Below, in pieces: positions 18,492 to 26,344 of a stretch of 64,000 nucleotides of DNA. The notes under the pieces are model-generated. The model was not told the DNA's origin. It saw nothing but the letters and a program-made list of their open reading frames with translations, and ran no database searches. Numbering within the stretch: position 1 is the stretch's first letter; each line of letters opens with the position of its first letter. Made by a program: the position numbers and the translations under genes. Origin of the DNA: Acinetobacter ursingii DSM 16037 = CIP 107286 (GTDB taxonomy: Bacteria; Pseudomonadota; Gammaproteobacteria; Pseudomonadales; Moraxellaceae); NCBI RefSeq assembly GCF_000368825.1, contig NZ_KB849717.1, forward strand, positions 62,001-126,000, in the 5' to 3' direction.

Positions 18492-19496
18492 TCAAGAATG
18501 ACGTTTGAGGAACTGGATCGACTGATCAAAAACCTCATGACTGGCTTTAAACCGCAAATTAAAGTTAAAATCATGATTAATATTTTCGGCATAATCTTTG
18601 GCGTATATTTTCGAACTCACATCAACACCTAAATTTTTAAGCTTTTTAACCAATGGTTTAGTCTGAGTTTGAGTCAAAATATCCTGATCTGTTGCACTAA
18701 AATACACGGGTGGAAATTGCGCTGTGACCCATGGATAAGCGGACATCAAGTCTAATTGTTGATCCGTAGGATGAGGATAGCCACTGTATTGGGCAATGAC
18801 GCTTTGTGCGCCCCAAGAAACGATTTTTCCAGCTTTTGCACTTGCGTGGTATAACGTTTTTAAATCATAAACACCACTATGTAAAACGAGTCCCTTCACA
18901 CTTTGAGCAGAAATAGACGCTTTCAAATTCAGCTGCTCTGCCATTTTAGGCGCATTTAATGCGGCAACATAACTACTCGTAATATTTGCACCTGCGGAAT
19001 CACCACTAAAAAATACACGAGATAAGTCGATTGGTAATTGATTTTGGTGTTGAACAACATACTCAACTGCCTGATTTAACTCTAATACCTGTTGAGGATA
19101 AGCGGCTTGTGGAACTAAAGTATATTCAACATTGACTACCAAAAAACCTTGATCCGCAATCATTTTCGCATAGGGCAACATACTCTCTTTATTACCAGCA
19201 ACCCAACCACCACCATGAACCAGAAAGACCACAGGAATCTTCTGATCGACCAGCACTTCAGGATAAATAATATCCAATCTTTGACTCGACTGATCGCCAT
19301 AATTTAGATCAGTTTTAACAATGAGCTGTTGATTAATATTTTCTTTGGCGTATTGTTCAAGATATTGAACATTCTCTCGAGTTTGCTGATTATCCATTAA
19401 TTTCGCGACCAGCGTGGTGGGTAAATTTTGGCAACCTGATGAGAAGATCAATAAACCGAAAGCAAAGCAAATCTTCATTTTTTTCAATTGTAACAT
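18492..19496 (-). CDS. Alpha/beta hydrolase esterase, putative lipoprotein
   Basis: Secreted esterase/lipase of the hormone-sensitive-lipase-like (BD-FAE) group. The N-terminus has a basic start, a hydrophobic core and a lipobox-like IFSSGC at residues 17-22, so it may be lipid-anchored, though the -3 serine is not the best residue. The oxyanion motif HGGGW is near residue 94, the nucleophile elbow GDSAG near residue 166, the acid in SATDQDILT and the histidine in NINHDFNFN. Length 334 aa is usual. It stands alone between two terminators. Substrate unknown. Confidence 0.82.
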   Translation of the reverse strand: MLQLKKMKICFAFGLLIFSSGCQNLPTTLVAKLMDNQQTRENVQYLEQYAKENINQQLIVKTDLNYGDQSSQRLDIIYPEVLVDQKIPVVFLVHGGGWVAGNKESMLPYAKMIADQGFLVVNVEYTLVPQAAYPQQVLELNQAVEYVVQHQNQLPIDLSRVFFSGDSAGANITSSYVAALNAPKMAEQLNLKASISAQSVKGLVLHSGVYDLKTLYHASAKAGKIVSWGAQSVIAQYSGYPHPTDQQLDLMSAYPWVTAQFPPVYFSATDQDILTQTQTKPLVKKLKNLGVDVSSKIYAKDYAENINHDFNFNLRFKASHEVFDQSIQFLKRHS

Positions 19497-19639
19497 CTAA
19501 ACATAATCCATAATTTGATAATGTGCATTTTAGCCTTTTAAATATGCGAGCTATGCATACCAGAAAGTAAGTTGAGCTGTGAAATTTTATGCGCGATTAA
19601 TCATTCAAATGTAAAAAAGCTTTGTTATTTTGCTAAACT

Positions 19640-19675
19640 AAAAAAGCATGCCCATCATTGTATTGATCAGCATGC
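19640..19675 (-). terminator. Terminator of the OmpW-like gene
   Basis: GCATGCCCATCA and TGATCAGCATGC can pair with two central mismatches; on the minus strand the stem ends in TTTTTT. It lies 35 bp after the OmpW-like stop. Confidence 0.75.
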
Positions 19676-19710
19676 CAGTATCAATAAAGTTTTAAACCTC
19701 GACACTAAAA

Positions 19711-20838
19711 TTAAAAACGATAACCTACCCCCAAATAAGTAATGATAGGGTCGATATCCATTTTGGTCGTGGCATGAATTAGTTGTTTGTTTGTATTGCT
19801 ATCAAACACATTAATCGTGGCCTTATTATTGAGTTTTGCATAAGACACTGAAGCCACTGTATACCAATTTGGCGTGATATCATAAGTAAATCCAGCAGTT
19901 ACAATCGGTGCAATCGCATCATCTGCGTCAACATCCACCACTGGATTTGCACTGGATTTTTTACCGTCTAATGCAGCACCTGCCTGTCCATCATGAATAT
20001 TTTGAATCATGTGACCTGCGGCTTCCAAGTCAGAGCGTATACCAGAGTTTAGTTTAATATCACTAAAATGAGCATACATTACCCCCGCGCCGACATAGGG
20101 TCTAAACTTATTTATGCCCGCTCTACCCCACTGATATTGGGCTTCCAGTGCAGGTGTCCAAGCACGTACCGTTGCGGCTTTGCCGTAAGCATCTAAATTG
20201 GTAATAGGAATGTCTTTTTTTAGTCCAAGATTATCCCCAATAACACTGCCAGCCAAACCACCTGGCGCAGCAGAACCTGTCAATGGTGCTTTAATAAACC
20301 CTTTACCGTTAATATCAACTTTAGGAGGAATACCTCCAATAAATTGCAATGAAACATTTTCATTTAAATAATAGTTAAAAGTTAGACCAAGAGTATCTAC
20401 GTCATTCGCTTCTAATCCGCTTCCTTCATTTTGCCAATGATCAATGCCATTAATTGTAGCTACTCCAGACGTAACTGGGGTGACATTACCTTCAGAATCA
20501 ACAAATCCCAGTAGCTCCCCAACACTTTGCCCACCGCCTTCAGGTTTTTTAAAGACTAAATCCAAAATATCTTTAGCGTTTTCACCTGTAGATGGAAGAG
20601 TAGCGTCTGGATCAACAGCACTCATAAAAGCAGGGACTGAGATTTGACCAACATTGGCTTTAGTGCCGCTTGGAACAGAGGTCGAGATATCAAACGGATT
20701 TGCTTTTCCCTGTGGCATTACATGTAACCACCCTGCTGACACTGAGAACCTTTTAAAATCAGCTGCATGTACCGCAGAAATGCATGTTACACCAATCAAA
20801 CTGCAATACATTGTTTTGTAAAATATTTTACTTTTCAT
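19711..20838 (-). CDS. OmpW-family outer-membrane protein
   Basis: Predicted small beta-barrel of the outer membrane. A signal peptide (residues 1 to about 26, cleaved after SAVHA) precedes FKRFSVSAGWLHVMPQGKANP, the usual OmpW opening. Further OmpW features are LGLTFNYYLNENVSLQFIGG, FRPYVGAGVMYAHFSD, the strand-rich C-terminus and the final phenylalanine in YLGVGYRF. At 375 aa it is much longer than classical OmpW (about 210); the extra length lies mainly at residues 45-125 and 255-300, probably as surface loops. OmpW proteins pass hydrophobic or cationic molecules. Monocistronic, with GGGAA upstream of the ATG. Confidence 0.82.
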   Translation of the reverse strand: MKSKIFYKTMYCSLIGVTCISAVHAADFKRFSVSAGWLHVMPQGKANPFDISTSVPSGTKANVGQISVPAFMSAVDPDATLPSTGENAKDILDLVFKKPEGGGQSVGELLGFVDSEGNVTPVTSGVATINGIDHWQNEGSGLEANDVDTLGLTFNYYLNENVSLQFIGGIPPKVDINGKGFIKAPLTGSAAPGGLAGSVIGDNLGLKKDIPITNLDAYGKAATVRAWTPALEAQYQWGRAGINKFRPYVGAGVMYAHFSDIKLNSGIRSDLEAAGHMIQNIHDGQAGAALDGKKSSANPVVDVDADDAIAPIVTAGFTYDITPNWYTVASVSYAKLNNKATINVFDSNTNKQLIHATTKMDIDPIITYLGVGYRF

Positions 20839-21089
20839 ATTATATTCCCTTTATATTTAGCTCATCATCAATGACAAAACTCAATTTATCGTACAAAAAT
20901 ATTGAGTAAAAATAAGACAAAACCGATAAATGGCATTAAATTAAAAATCATATATTTCAATATGATAAAATTTAAATATTTATAAAAAACTAATAAATTC
21001 AATTAGTAGCGAAATGAAAAATTTAATTGTCAATTATGTTAATTTTCATAAAAAAAGTCACCAATTTTAAAAATCAGTGACTTTAACTA

Positions 21090-21512
21090 TTAGTTTTGAG
21101 GCGCATAACCCAGACGCATTTCTAAATGGTCATAACACCACTGGAATATAAAAGTATAAATCAAAATACACATGGTCAAGCCAAAGTCTAAAACAATCGC
21201 CTGCCAGATACTCATATTCATGGCGTAGGCCACCATTGGGATCGTTGCAAGCATCAAGCCGCCTTCAAAACCAATGGCATGAAGAATACGGACTTTAATG
21301 GTTCGTTTAAGTTGATGCTTATGTTCAAATTTTTCAAAAAAATGGTTAAAAATCATATTCCAAACTACAGAAGTCACCGCCATGGCAATACCTAGCGAAC
21401 CTGTGACTTCCATCGGAACATCGAAAATAAAACTCAATGCGATTGCTATGATGACCAATAGAATCACTTCATAGCTCAAGGCATGAATAATTCGTCTTTT
21501 GGAAATCAACAT
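21090..21512 (-). CDS. aceI: PACE-family efflux transporter AceI
   Basis: Four-helix inner-membrane exporter of chlorhexidine and short diamines such as putrescine and cadaverine. The 140-aa protein has two bacterial-transmembrane-pair repeats. The functionally essential glutamate is present as E15 in HALSYEVILL, and IRRILHAIGFEGGLM-like and TFIFQWCYDHLE stretches are typical of Acinetobacter AceI. The divergent LysR gene is the activator AceR in this genus. Upstream direct repeats (21556-21599) are candidate AceR sites. Confidence 0.92.
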   Translation of the reverse strand: MLISKRRIIHALSYEVILLVIIAIALSFIFDVPMEVTGSLGIAMAVTSVVWNMIFNHFFEKFEHKHQLKRTIKVRILHAIGFEGGLMLATIPMVAYAMNMSIWQAIVLDFGLTMCILIYTFIFQWCYDHLEMRLGYAPQN

Positions 21513-21555
21513 TTTAAAACACTCTTTTTGTTTACAGTATGCTTATTTTATTTTT

Positions 21556-21599
21556 ATAATTTTGATAAATCCAATCAGGTTCTTTCAATAATTTTGATA
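21556..21599. promoter_or_regulatory. Direct repeats in the aceI-aceR intergenic region
   Basis: ATAATTTTGATA occurs exactly at 21556-21567 and again at 21588-21599, 32 bp apart, about three helical turns. The second copy abuts the aceR ATG. Phased direct repeats in a LysR divergent promoter are candidates for binding of the regulator tetramer, though AT-rich composition makes chance more likely than for a mixed sequence. Confidence 0.5.
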
Positions 21600-21600
21600 G

Positions 21601-22482
21601 ATGAATATTAATCAAGAACAACTCACCATCTTTAAGACCGTGATGGAAACAGGTTCATTTTCTGCTGCCGCCAGAAAATTAAACAAAGTTCCATCTGCTG
21701 TCAGCATGTCTATTGCTAATTTGGAAATAGATCTTAATTTAAATTTGTTTGAACGACTTGGTCGTGAACCTGTTGCCACCTCAGAAGCGCATGTGCTTTA
21801 TGAAAAGACCAACCAGCTTTTGATTGAAATGAATCAATGGAAACAACAGGCATATGCACTCAGTACAGGACTTGAATCAGTCTTGAATATTGTGATTGCG
21901 TCTGAACTACTGGATACCAATTGGACAGACTATGTCAGCTTAATTTCCAAACAATTTCCAGACTTACAAATTAATATTACCTCGGCACCTCAAGAAGATG
22001 CTTTAGCCATGTTGCTCGATCAACGCGCACAACTGGCATGGATGTTTGAACGGGAGAATCTGGATTATCGTGAACAATTTGTTGAAATCAAAAAAGAATC
22101 ACTGATTCCTGTCGTCTCCAAAACACATCCTTTGGCGAACATGCAGCACATTCAATTTGAAGATCTGTTAAATCAGCGTCAAATCGTAGTGGCTAGTCGG
22201 GATAATACGATTAAACCTGAATTATTGTTCTCTAAAAATTATTGGCGTACAGATAATCACCATTCGGCTTATATGCTGATTGTCAGAAATTTAGGCTGGG
22301 GCGTTTTACCCTCAGAAATGTTTCAGGAAAACCCTAGATTAAAACAACAACTGAAAGTTTTAGATCTTCTGGATTTTACGCCCAAATTTGAATATTACAT
22401 CGATCTAGTCTGGAGTCGAGAAAGTAAGCTAGGATCTGCTGCGCGATATTTAATCGAGCATATTCGACGTGACAGAAAATAA
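21601..22482 (+). CDS. aceR: LysR-family regulator AceR
   Basis: LysR-type activator of 293 aa. The N-terminal winged helix (residues 1-60) reads LTIFKTVMETGSFSAAARKL then VPSAVSMSIANLEIDLNLNLF, and the C-terminal periplasmic-binding-like effector domain occupies residues 88-290. Its position divergent from aceI matches the Acinetobacter aceR-aceI pair, in which AceR binds chlorhexidine and activates aceI. The assignment relies on gene order and family. Confidence 0.85.
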   Translation: MNINQEQLTIFKTVMETGSFSAAARKLNKVPSAVSMSIANLEIDLNLNLFERLGREPVATSEAHVLYEKTNQLLIEMNQWKQQAYALSTGLESVLNIVIASELLDTNWTDYVSLISKQFPDLQINITSAPQEDALAMLLDQRAQLAWMFERENLDYREQFVEIKKESLIPVVSKTHPLANMQHIQFEDLLNQRQIVVASRDNTIKPELLFSKNYWRTDNHHSAYMLIVRNLGWGVLPSEMFQENPRLKQQLKVLDLLDFTPKFEYYIDLVWSRESKLGSAARYLIEHIRRDRK

Positions 22483-22568
22483 TCAATCGACAAGTTTTAA
22501 CGTGGATTTACAATAGAATATGCTATAACTAAAGAGATAAATATTTTAAACCAAGAATGTTGATTGCA

Positions 22569-23558
22569 ATGACACAAACAGCTTTAGACCAATTAAAACA
22601 GGTTACAACCGTTGTCGCCGATAGTAGTGACCTCGAAGCGATTCGCCAGTTTCGTCCTCTGGATGCCACAACCAATCCCTCATTAATCACTGCGGCAGCT
22701 AGCCAGCCTGAAAATCGTGAACTCATCGAAGCTGCTTACACGCAAGCACGTGAAGAAGGTTATCAGGCAGATCAATTGATTGAACGTACCATTGATATTT
22801 TGACTGTCAAATTTGGCGTAGAAATTTTAAAGTTGATTGAAGGTCGTGTTTCGACTGAAGTGGATGCATCGTTATCTTATGATACAGAGGCGACGCTGCA
22901 AAAAGCGCGTGAATTGTCCAAACTTTATCAAGATTATGGCATCGATGCATCTAGAGTGTTAATTAAAATTGCATCGACATGGGAAGGTATTCAAGCGGCC
23001 AAAGTACTTGAAGCTGAAGGCATTGCATGTAACTTAACCTTATTGTTTGGTTTGCATCAAGCTCAAGCCTGTGCAGATGCGCATATCACTCTCATTTCTC
23101 CATTTGTCGGGCGTATTCTGGATTGGTATAAAAAGGCTGAAAATATTGATCACTATCCGATCGAAAAAGATCCGGGCGTAATATCAGTCAAAAAAATCTA
23201 TCATTATTATAAGCAACACGATATCCAGACTCAGGTGATGGGTGCAAGTTTCCGTAGTGTCGATCAGGTTTTAGGTCTAGCGGGTTGTGACCTACTGACG
23301 ATTTCTCCAGCATTGTTGACTGAATTAAATCAAGATCATCGTCAGGTTGAAACTGTTTTAAGCTCAAAATCAGCATCGGATGCCGAGAAAATCAATCGCG
23401 ATACACAAACACGTGAAAGTTTCAAAATTGAACTTGAACATGATTTAATGGCTTTTCAGTTATTACAAAGTGGTATTGATGGCTTTATCAAAGCGCGTGA
23501 TCAGCTCAATACCTTACTACGTCAGTCATTTGGAATTGATGCCGAAATTCAACCCTAA
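22569..23558 (+). CDS. tal: Transaldolase
   Basis: Pentose-phosphate pathway enzyme that moves a dihydroxyacetone unit between sedoheptulose-7-phosphate and glyceraldehyde-3-phosphate through a Schiff base. Clear TalA/TalB landmarks: DATTNPSLI, EVDASLSYDTEATL, the catalytic lysine in VLIKIASTWEGI, NLTLLFGLHQAQ, ISPFVGRILDWYK and VMGASFRSV. The start at 22569 (MTQTALDQLK) gives 329 aa and fits the family; an ATG 12 bp earlier would add MLIA. The matching transketolase lies elsewhere in the window (49276-51264). Confidence 0.94.
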   Translation: MTQTALDQLKQVTTVVADSSDLEAIRQFRPLDATTNPSLITAAASQPENRELIEAAYTQAREEGYQADQLIERTIDILTVKFGVEILKLIEGRVSTEVDASLSYDTEATLQKARELSKLYQDYGIDASRVLIKIASTWEGIQAAKVLEAEGIACNLTLLFGLHQAQACADAHITLISPFVGRILDWYKKAENIDHYPIEKDPGVISVKKIYHYYKQHDIQTQVMGASFRSVDQVLGLAGCDLLTISPALLTELNQDHRQVETVLSSKSASDAEKINRDTQTRESFKIELEHDLMAFQLLQSGIDGFIKARDQLNTLLRQSFGIDAEIQP

Positions 23559-23578
23559 TATTTGATAATTCACATATT

Positions 23579-23616
23579 AAAACCGATTTTTGTTATAGTA
23601 CAAAAATCGGTTTTTT
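23579..23616 (+). terminator. Rho-independent terminator of tal
   Basis: AACCGATTTTTGT and ACAAAAATCGGTT form a perfect 13-bp stem with a 6-nt loop, followed by a T-run. The T-run ends 15 bp before the next gene. Confidence 0.9.
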
Positions 23617-23630
23617 ATGAGTAAATCTTC

Positions 23631-24281
23631 GTGTTCGGGATTATAGATCTAGCAACTTACATCGTTGGTACCTTGTTAATTGTATTTTTACCCGGACCAA
23701 ATTCTATTTACGTCATGTCGATTGCTTCGCGCTATGGTATTAAAACTGGTTATCGTGGTGCATTTGGTATTTTTACGGGCGATGCGATTTTAATTTTGTG
23801 TACGGTACTTGGCGCCGCGTCTCTTATGCACGCTTTTCCATGGATTTTTACCACGCTAAAAATTGTGGGTGCACTTTATCTGTCTTATCTAGGGTTTAAA
23901 CTACTGCAAGCAAGTTATCAACGCTGGAAAAATAAGTCTGTGGAAGAGATTCAAATGGCAGACTTACCGCAACTTGATCAAATTCATCCTTATCGCACTG
24001 CACTCGGCATTAGCTTACTTAACCCTAAAGCGATTTTATTTTTCTTGTCTTTTTTTGTGCAATTTGTCGATCCTACTTATCCTTATCCCGCGCTAAGTTT
24101 TCTGATTTTATCCATCATTTTACAATGCGTAAGCCTAAGTTATTTAACCATTTTGATTTTTTCCGGAGTGAAATTATCAGCTTTTTTTAAATCTCAAGAT
24201 AAAATCGCTGCGGTCAGTATTTTTATGGTCGGTATTTTATTCTTTGGCTTTGGTTTAAAACTTGCGACTTCAACTTTGTAA
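23631..24281 (+). CDS. LysE/RhtB-family amino-acid exporter, LeuE-like
   Basis: Inner-membrane exporter of 216 aa with six hydrophobic segments. The N-terminal motif FLPGPNSIYVMSIASRYG and GYRGAFGIFTGDAIL are characteristic of the family, and the sequence resembles LeuE (leucine exporter). NPKAILFFLSFFVQFVDP near residue 130 is the second conserved block. The start is GTG at 23631; an ATG at 23617 is in another frame. Spacing from the tal terminator is short, so the promoter must overlap that hairpin or the gene is expressed by read-through. Confidence 0.85.
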   Translation: MFGIIDLATYIVGTLLIVFLPGPNSIYVMSIASRYGIKTGYRGAFGIFTGDAILILCTVLGAASLMHAFPWIFTTLKIVGALYLSYLGFKLLQASYQRWKNKSVEEIQMADLPQLDQIHPYRTALGISLLNPKAILFFLSFFVQFVDPTYPYPALSFLILSIILQCVSLSYLTILIFSGVKLSAFFKSQDKIAAVSIFMVGILFFGFGLKLATSTL

Positions 24282-24326
24282 GATTTTACCTTTTGTTTAA
24301 ATCCCTACCTCTTTAGAATACAACCC

Positions 24327-24363
24327 ATGCTTTTCTTTCGCTGAATTTTGAAAAGCATTTTCT
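24327..24363 (+). terminator. Terminator of the LeuE-like gene
   Basis: ATGCTTTTC / GAAAAGCAT, a perfect 9-bp stem with 14-nt loop followed by TTTTC. Confidence 0.65.
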
Positions 24364-24391
24364 TAAACACCTTATGACCTAAAGCTGAATC

Positions 24392-25567
24392 ATGCAAAAA
24401 TTTATTCGTGATTTTTCACTTCCTGCCGCTTTTGCTGGATTTGTTACTTTTCTGATTGGGATCAGTGTATCTGCTGTGTTGGTTATTCAAGCCGCACAAA
24501 TACTGGGTGCAACGACCGAACAAATAACCTCATGGTTTTGGGCATTAGGGATTGGGATTGGTTTATCTGGTCTAATTTTGTCATGGAAATTTAAACATCC
24601 TGTAGCAACATCATGGTCGACAGCAGGTCTAGCCTTAATTATTGCAACAGGCAGTGGCTATAATTTACATGAAGCGATTGGGGCATTTTTGGTATGTGGC
24701 TTAATCACAGCACTGCTTGGTTTTTTTGGTGTTTTTGAAAAAGTCCTCGCTTATATTCCACAAAGTTTGACCAGTGCAATGCTGGCTGGCGTTTTACTTA
24801 AATTTGGAATTGCTATTTTTGCCAATATGCAGGATCACTGGCAGTTTATTCTAAGTTTACTTACCATCTATATCGTTTCTAAACGTGTTTGGCCACGCTA
24901 CTGTATCGTCATTACGGTCGTGATTGGCATTATCATCTGCCCATTTTTTATGGAGTTTCACCCTCCTGTTCTACATTGGACTTTGGCAAAACCGGTGTGG
25001 ATTACACCTGAATTTACGTGGTCTGCAATTTTAGGATTAGCACTGCCCCTTTTTGTCATCAATATGGCATCACAATATTTACCTGGTATTGCCATGATTA
25101 AAAGTTATGGTTATCGCCCTCATGTTAATCAACTGATTGGCTGGACGGGAGCAACGCAAACCATACTTGCCCCTTTTGGCTGTTATACCGTCAATATTGC
25201 CGCGATTAGTGCCGCTGTAAGTCTGGATGATCAAGTGCATCCTGACCCAACCAAACGTTATATTGCGGGGATCAGTTGTGGATTTTTCTACATTTTAATG
25301 GGTTTGTTTGCAGCGACACTTACCAGTTTGCTGATGTCATTTCCGTCATTATTCATTATGGCGCTGGCGGGTATTGCTCTATTTGGTACCATTAGCCACA
25401 ATATCGCCATTGCCTTTCATGAACCGAATGATCGCGAAGCAGCGCTACTGACTTTTTTATGTAGCGCTTCTGGGGTTCAGTTTTTTGGAATTGGCTCTGC
25501 TTTTTGGGGATTAATTGTCGGAATTGTTGTTTCGCTTATATTCAAAGTAAAATTTAAAAAGGTATAA
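24392..25567 (+). CDS. Benzoate/H+ symporter BenE family permease
   Basis: Inner-membrane permease with about 11-12 hydrophobic helices over 391 aa. The N-terminal FVTFLIGISVSAVLVIQAA, KHPVATSWSTAGLALI, PQSLTSAMLAGVLLKFG and FINMASQYLPG-like blocks are typical of BenE. Classical benE sits in a ben catabolic operon, but no ben genes are nearby, so the substrate may be another aromatic acid or xanthine-like compound. Stands alone between two terminators. Confidence 0.85.
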   Translation: MQKFIRDFSLPAAFAGFVTFLIGISVSAVLVIQAAQILGATTEQITSWFWALGIGIGLSGLILSWKFKHPVATSWSTAGLALIIATGSGYNLHEAIGAFLVCGLITALLGFFGVFEKVLAYIPQSLTSAMLAGVLLKFGIAIFANMQDHWQFILSLLTIYIVSKRVWPRYCIVITVVIGIIICPFFMEFHPPVLHWTLAKPVWITPEFTWSAILGLALPLFVINMASQYLPGIAMIKSYGYRPHVNQLIGWTGATQTILAPFGCYTVNIAAISAAVSLDDQVHPDPTKRYIAGISCGFFYILMGLFAATLTSLLMSFPSLFIMALAGIALFGTISHNIAIAFHEPNDREAALLTFLCSASGVQFFGIGSAFWGLIVGIVVSLIFKVKFKKV

Positions 25568-25601
25568 ACAACAAACTGCTTTTTAAAATTTCATTGAAAC
25601 T

Positions 25602-25632
25602 AAAAATACGATGTTTAAGCCATCGTATTTTT
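25602..25632. terminator. Bidirectional terminator between benE-like and mgtC-like genes
   Basis: AAAAATACGATG / CATCGTATTTTT, a perfect 12-bp stem with a 7-nt loop. The mgtC-like stop codon lies in the loop, so the hairpin uses the last codons of that gene. Confidence 0.85.
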
Positions 25633-26334
25633 ATCCCAATAGGCCTGTTGAACTTGTGGCATTTGATTAAGTTGCTTAATCATTTCATTCATTTCAACAG
25701 GGTCTATGGACGTTGCAATTAAGGTTGCCTCGATTTCCACATCTTCTTCACCAAAAGGTTCAACATCCAGATCCATCAAGGGATAATTCAAACTTTGCAA
25801 CATTTCGGTGAGTTTATACATCACCATTTTTCGATGATCCTTATGGGCGATCAGATAGATCACATGGGTCACTTCTGATTCAGCATCCAATGGTTGCCGA
25901 TCCATCATATTGACGAGAGGTCGTAATAAAGTATTCGCGGCGATAATAAATGCTGTCGCCAATATCGCCTCCATAATCAGATCTGAACCCGCTGCAGCCC
26001 CCACAGCAGCAGAACACCAAAGTGTCGCTGCTGTGTTTAAACCATGAATATTGCCTTCCTGACGCATAATCACACCTGCACCCAGAAAACCGATCCCAGA
26101 AACTACATACGCAATTACGCGTACTGCACCATCTGCCCCTGAAAGATTATTGGCGATATCAACAAAAATTGCAGCGCCTAAAGCGACCAGAACATTGGTT
26201 CTCAAACCCGCCGTTCTTTGTCGATACTGTCGTTCAAAACCAATCAATCCACCCAATAAAAAAGCAGTGGTCAGACTGATCAAAGTATTAGCCATATTAG
26301 ATAGACTGGTATTGTGTAAAAATTGCAAAACCAT
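25615..26334 (-). CDS. MgtC/SapB-family membrane protein
   Basis: Inner-membrane protein of the MgtC family, linked to growth at low Mg2+ and to control of ATP synthase and Mg2+ uptake. The N-terminal MgtC domain (to about residue 135) has four or five helices with AFLLGGLIGFERQYRQRTAG, LGFLGAGVIMRQ-like and GLNTAATLWCSAAVGAAAGS stretches; a C-terminal ACT-like domain follows (about 150-235). The ATG at 26334 is chosen since it has an AGGTG site 4 nt upstream; an earlier ATG at 26358 would overlap mgtA. It lies 10 bp after mgtA in the same operon. Confidence 0.88.
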   Translation of the reverse strand: MVLQFLHNTSLSNMANTLISLTTAFLLGGLIGFERQYRQRTAGLRTNVLVALGAAIFVDIANNLSGADGAVRVIAYVVSGIGFLGAGVIMRQEGNIHGLNTAATLWCSAAVGAAAGSDLIMEAILATAFIIAANTLLRPLVNMMDRQPLDAESEVTHVIYLIAHKDHRKMVMYKLTEMLQSLNYPLMDLDVEPFGEEDVEIEATLIATSIDPVEMNEMIKQLNQMPQVQQAYWDKNTMA

Positions 26335-26344
26335 ACTGCACCTG

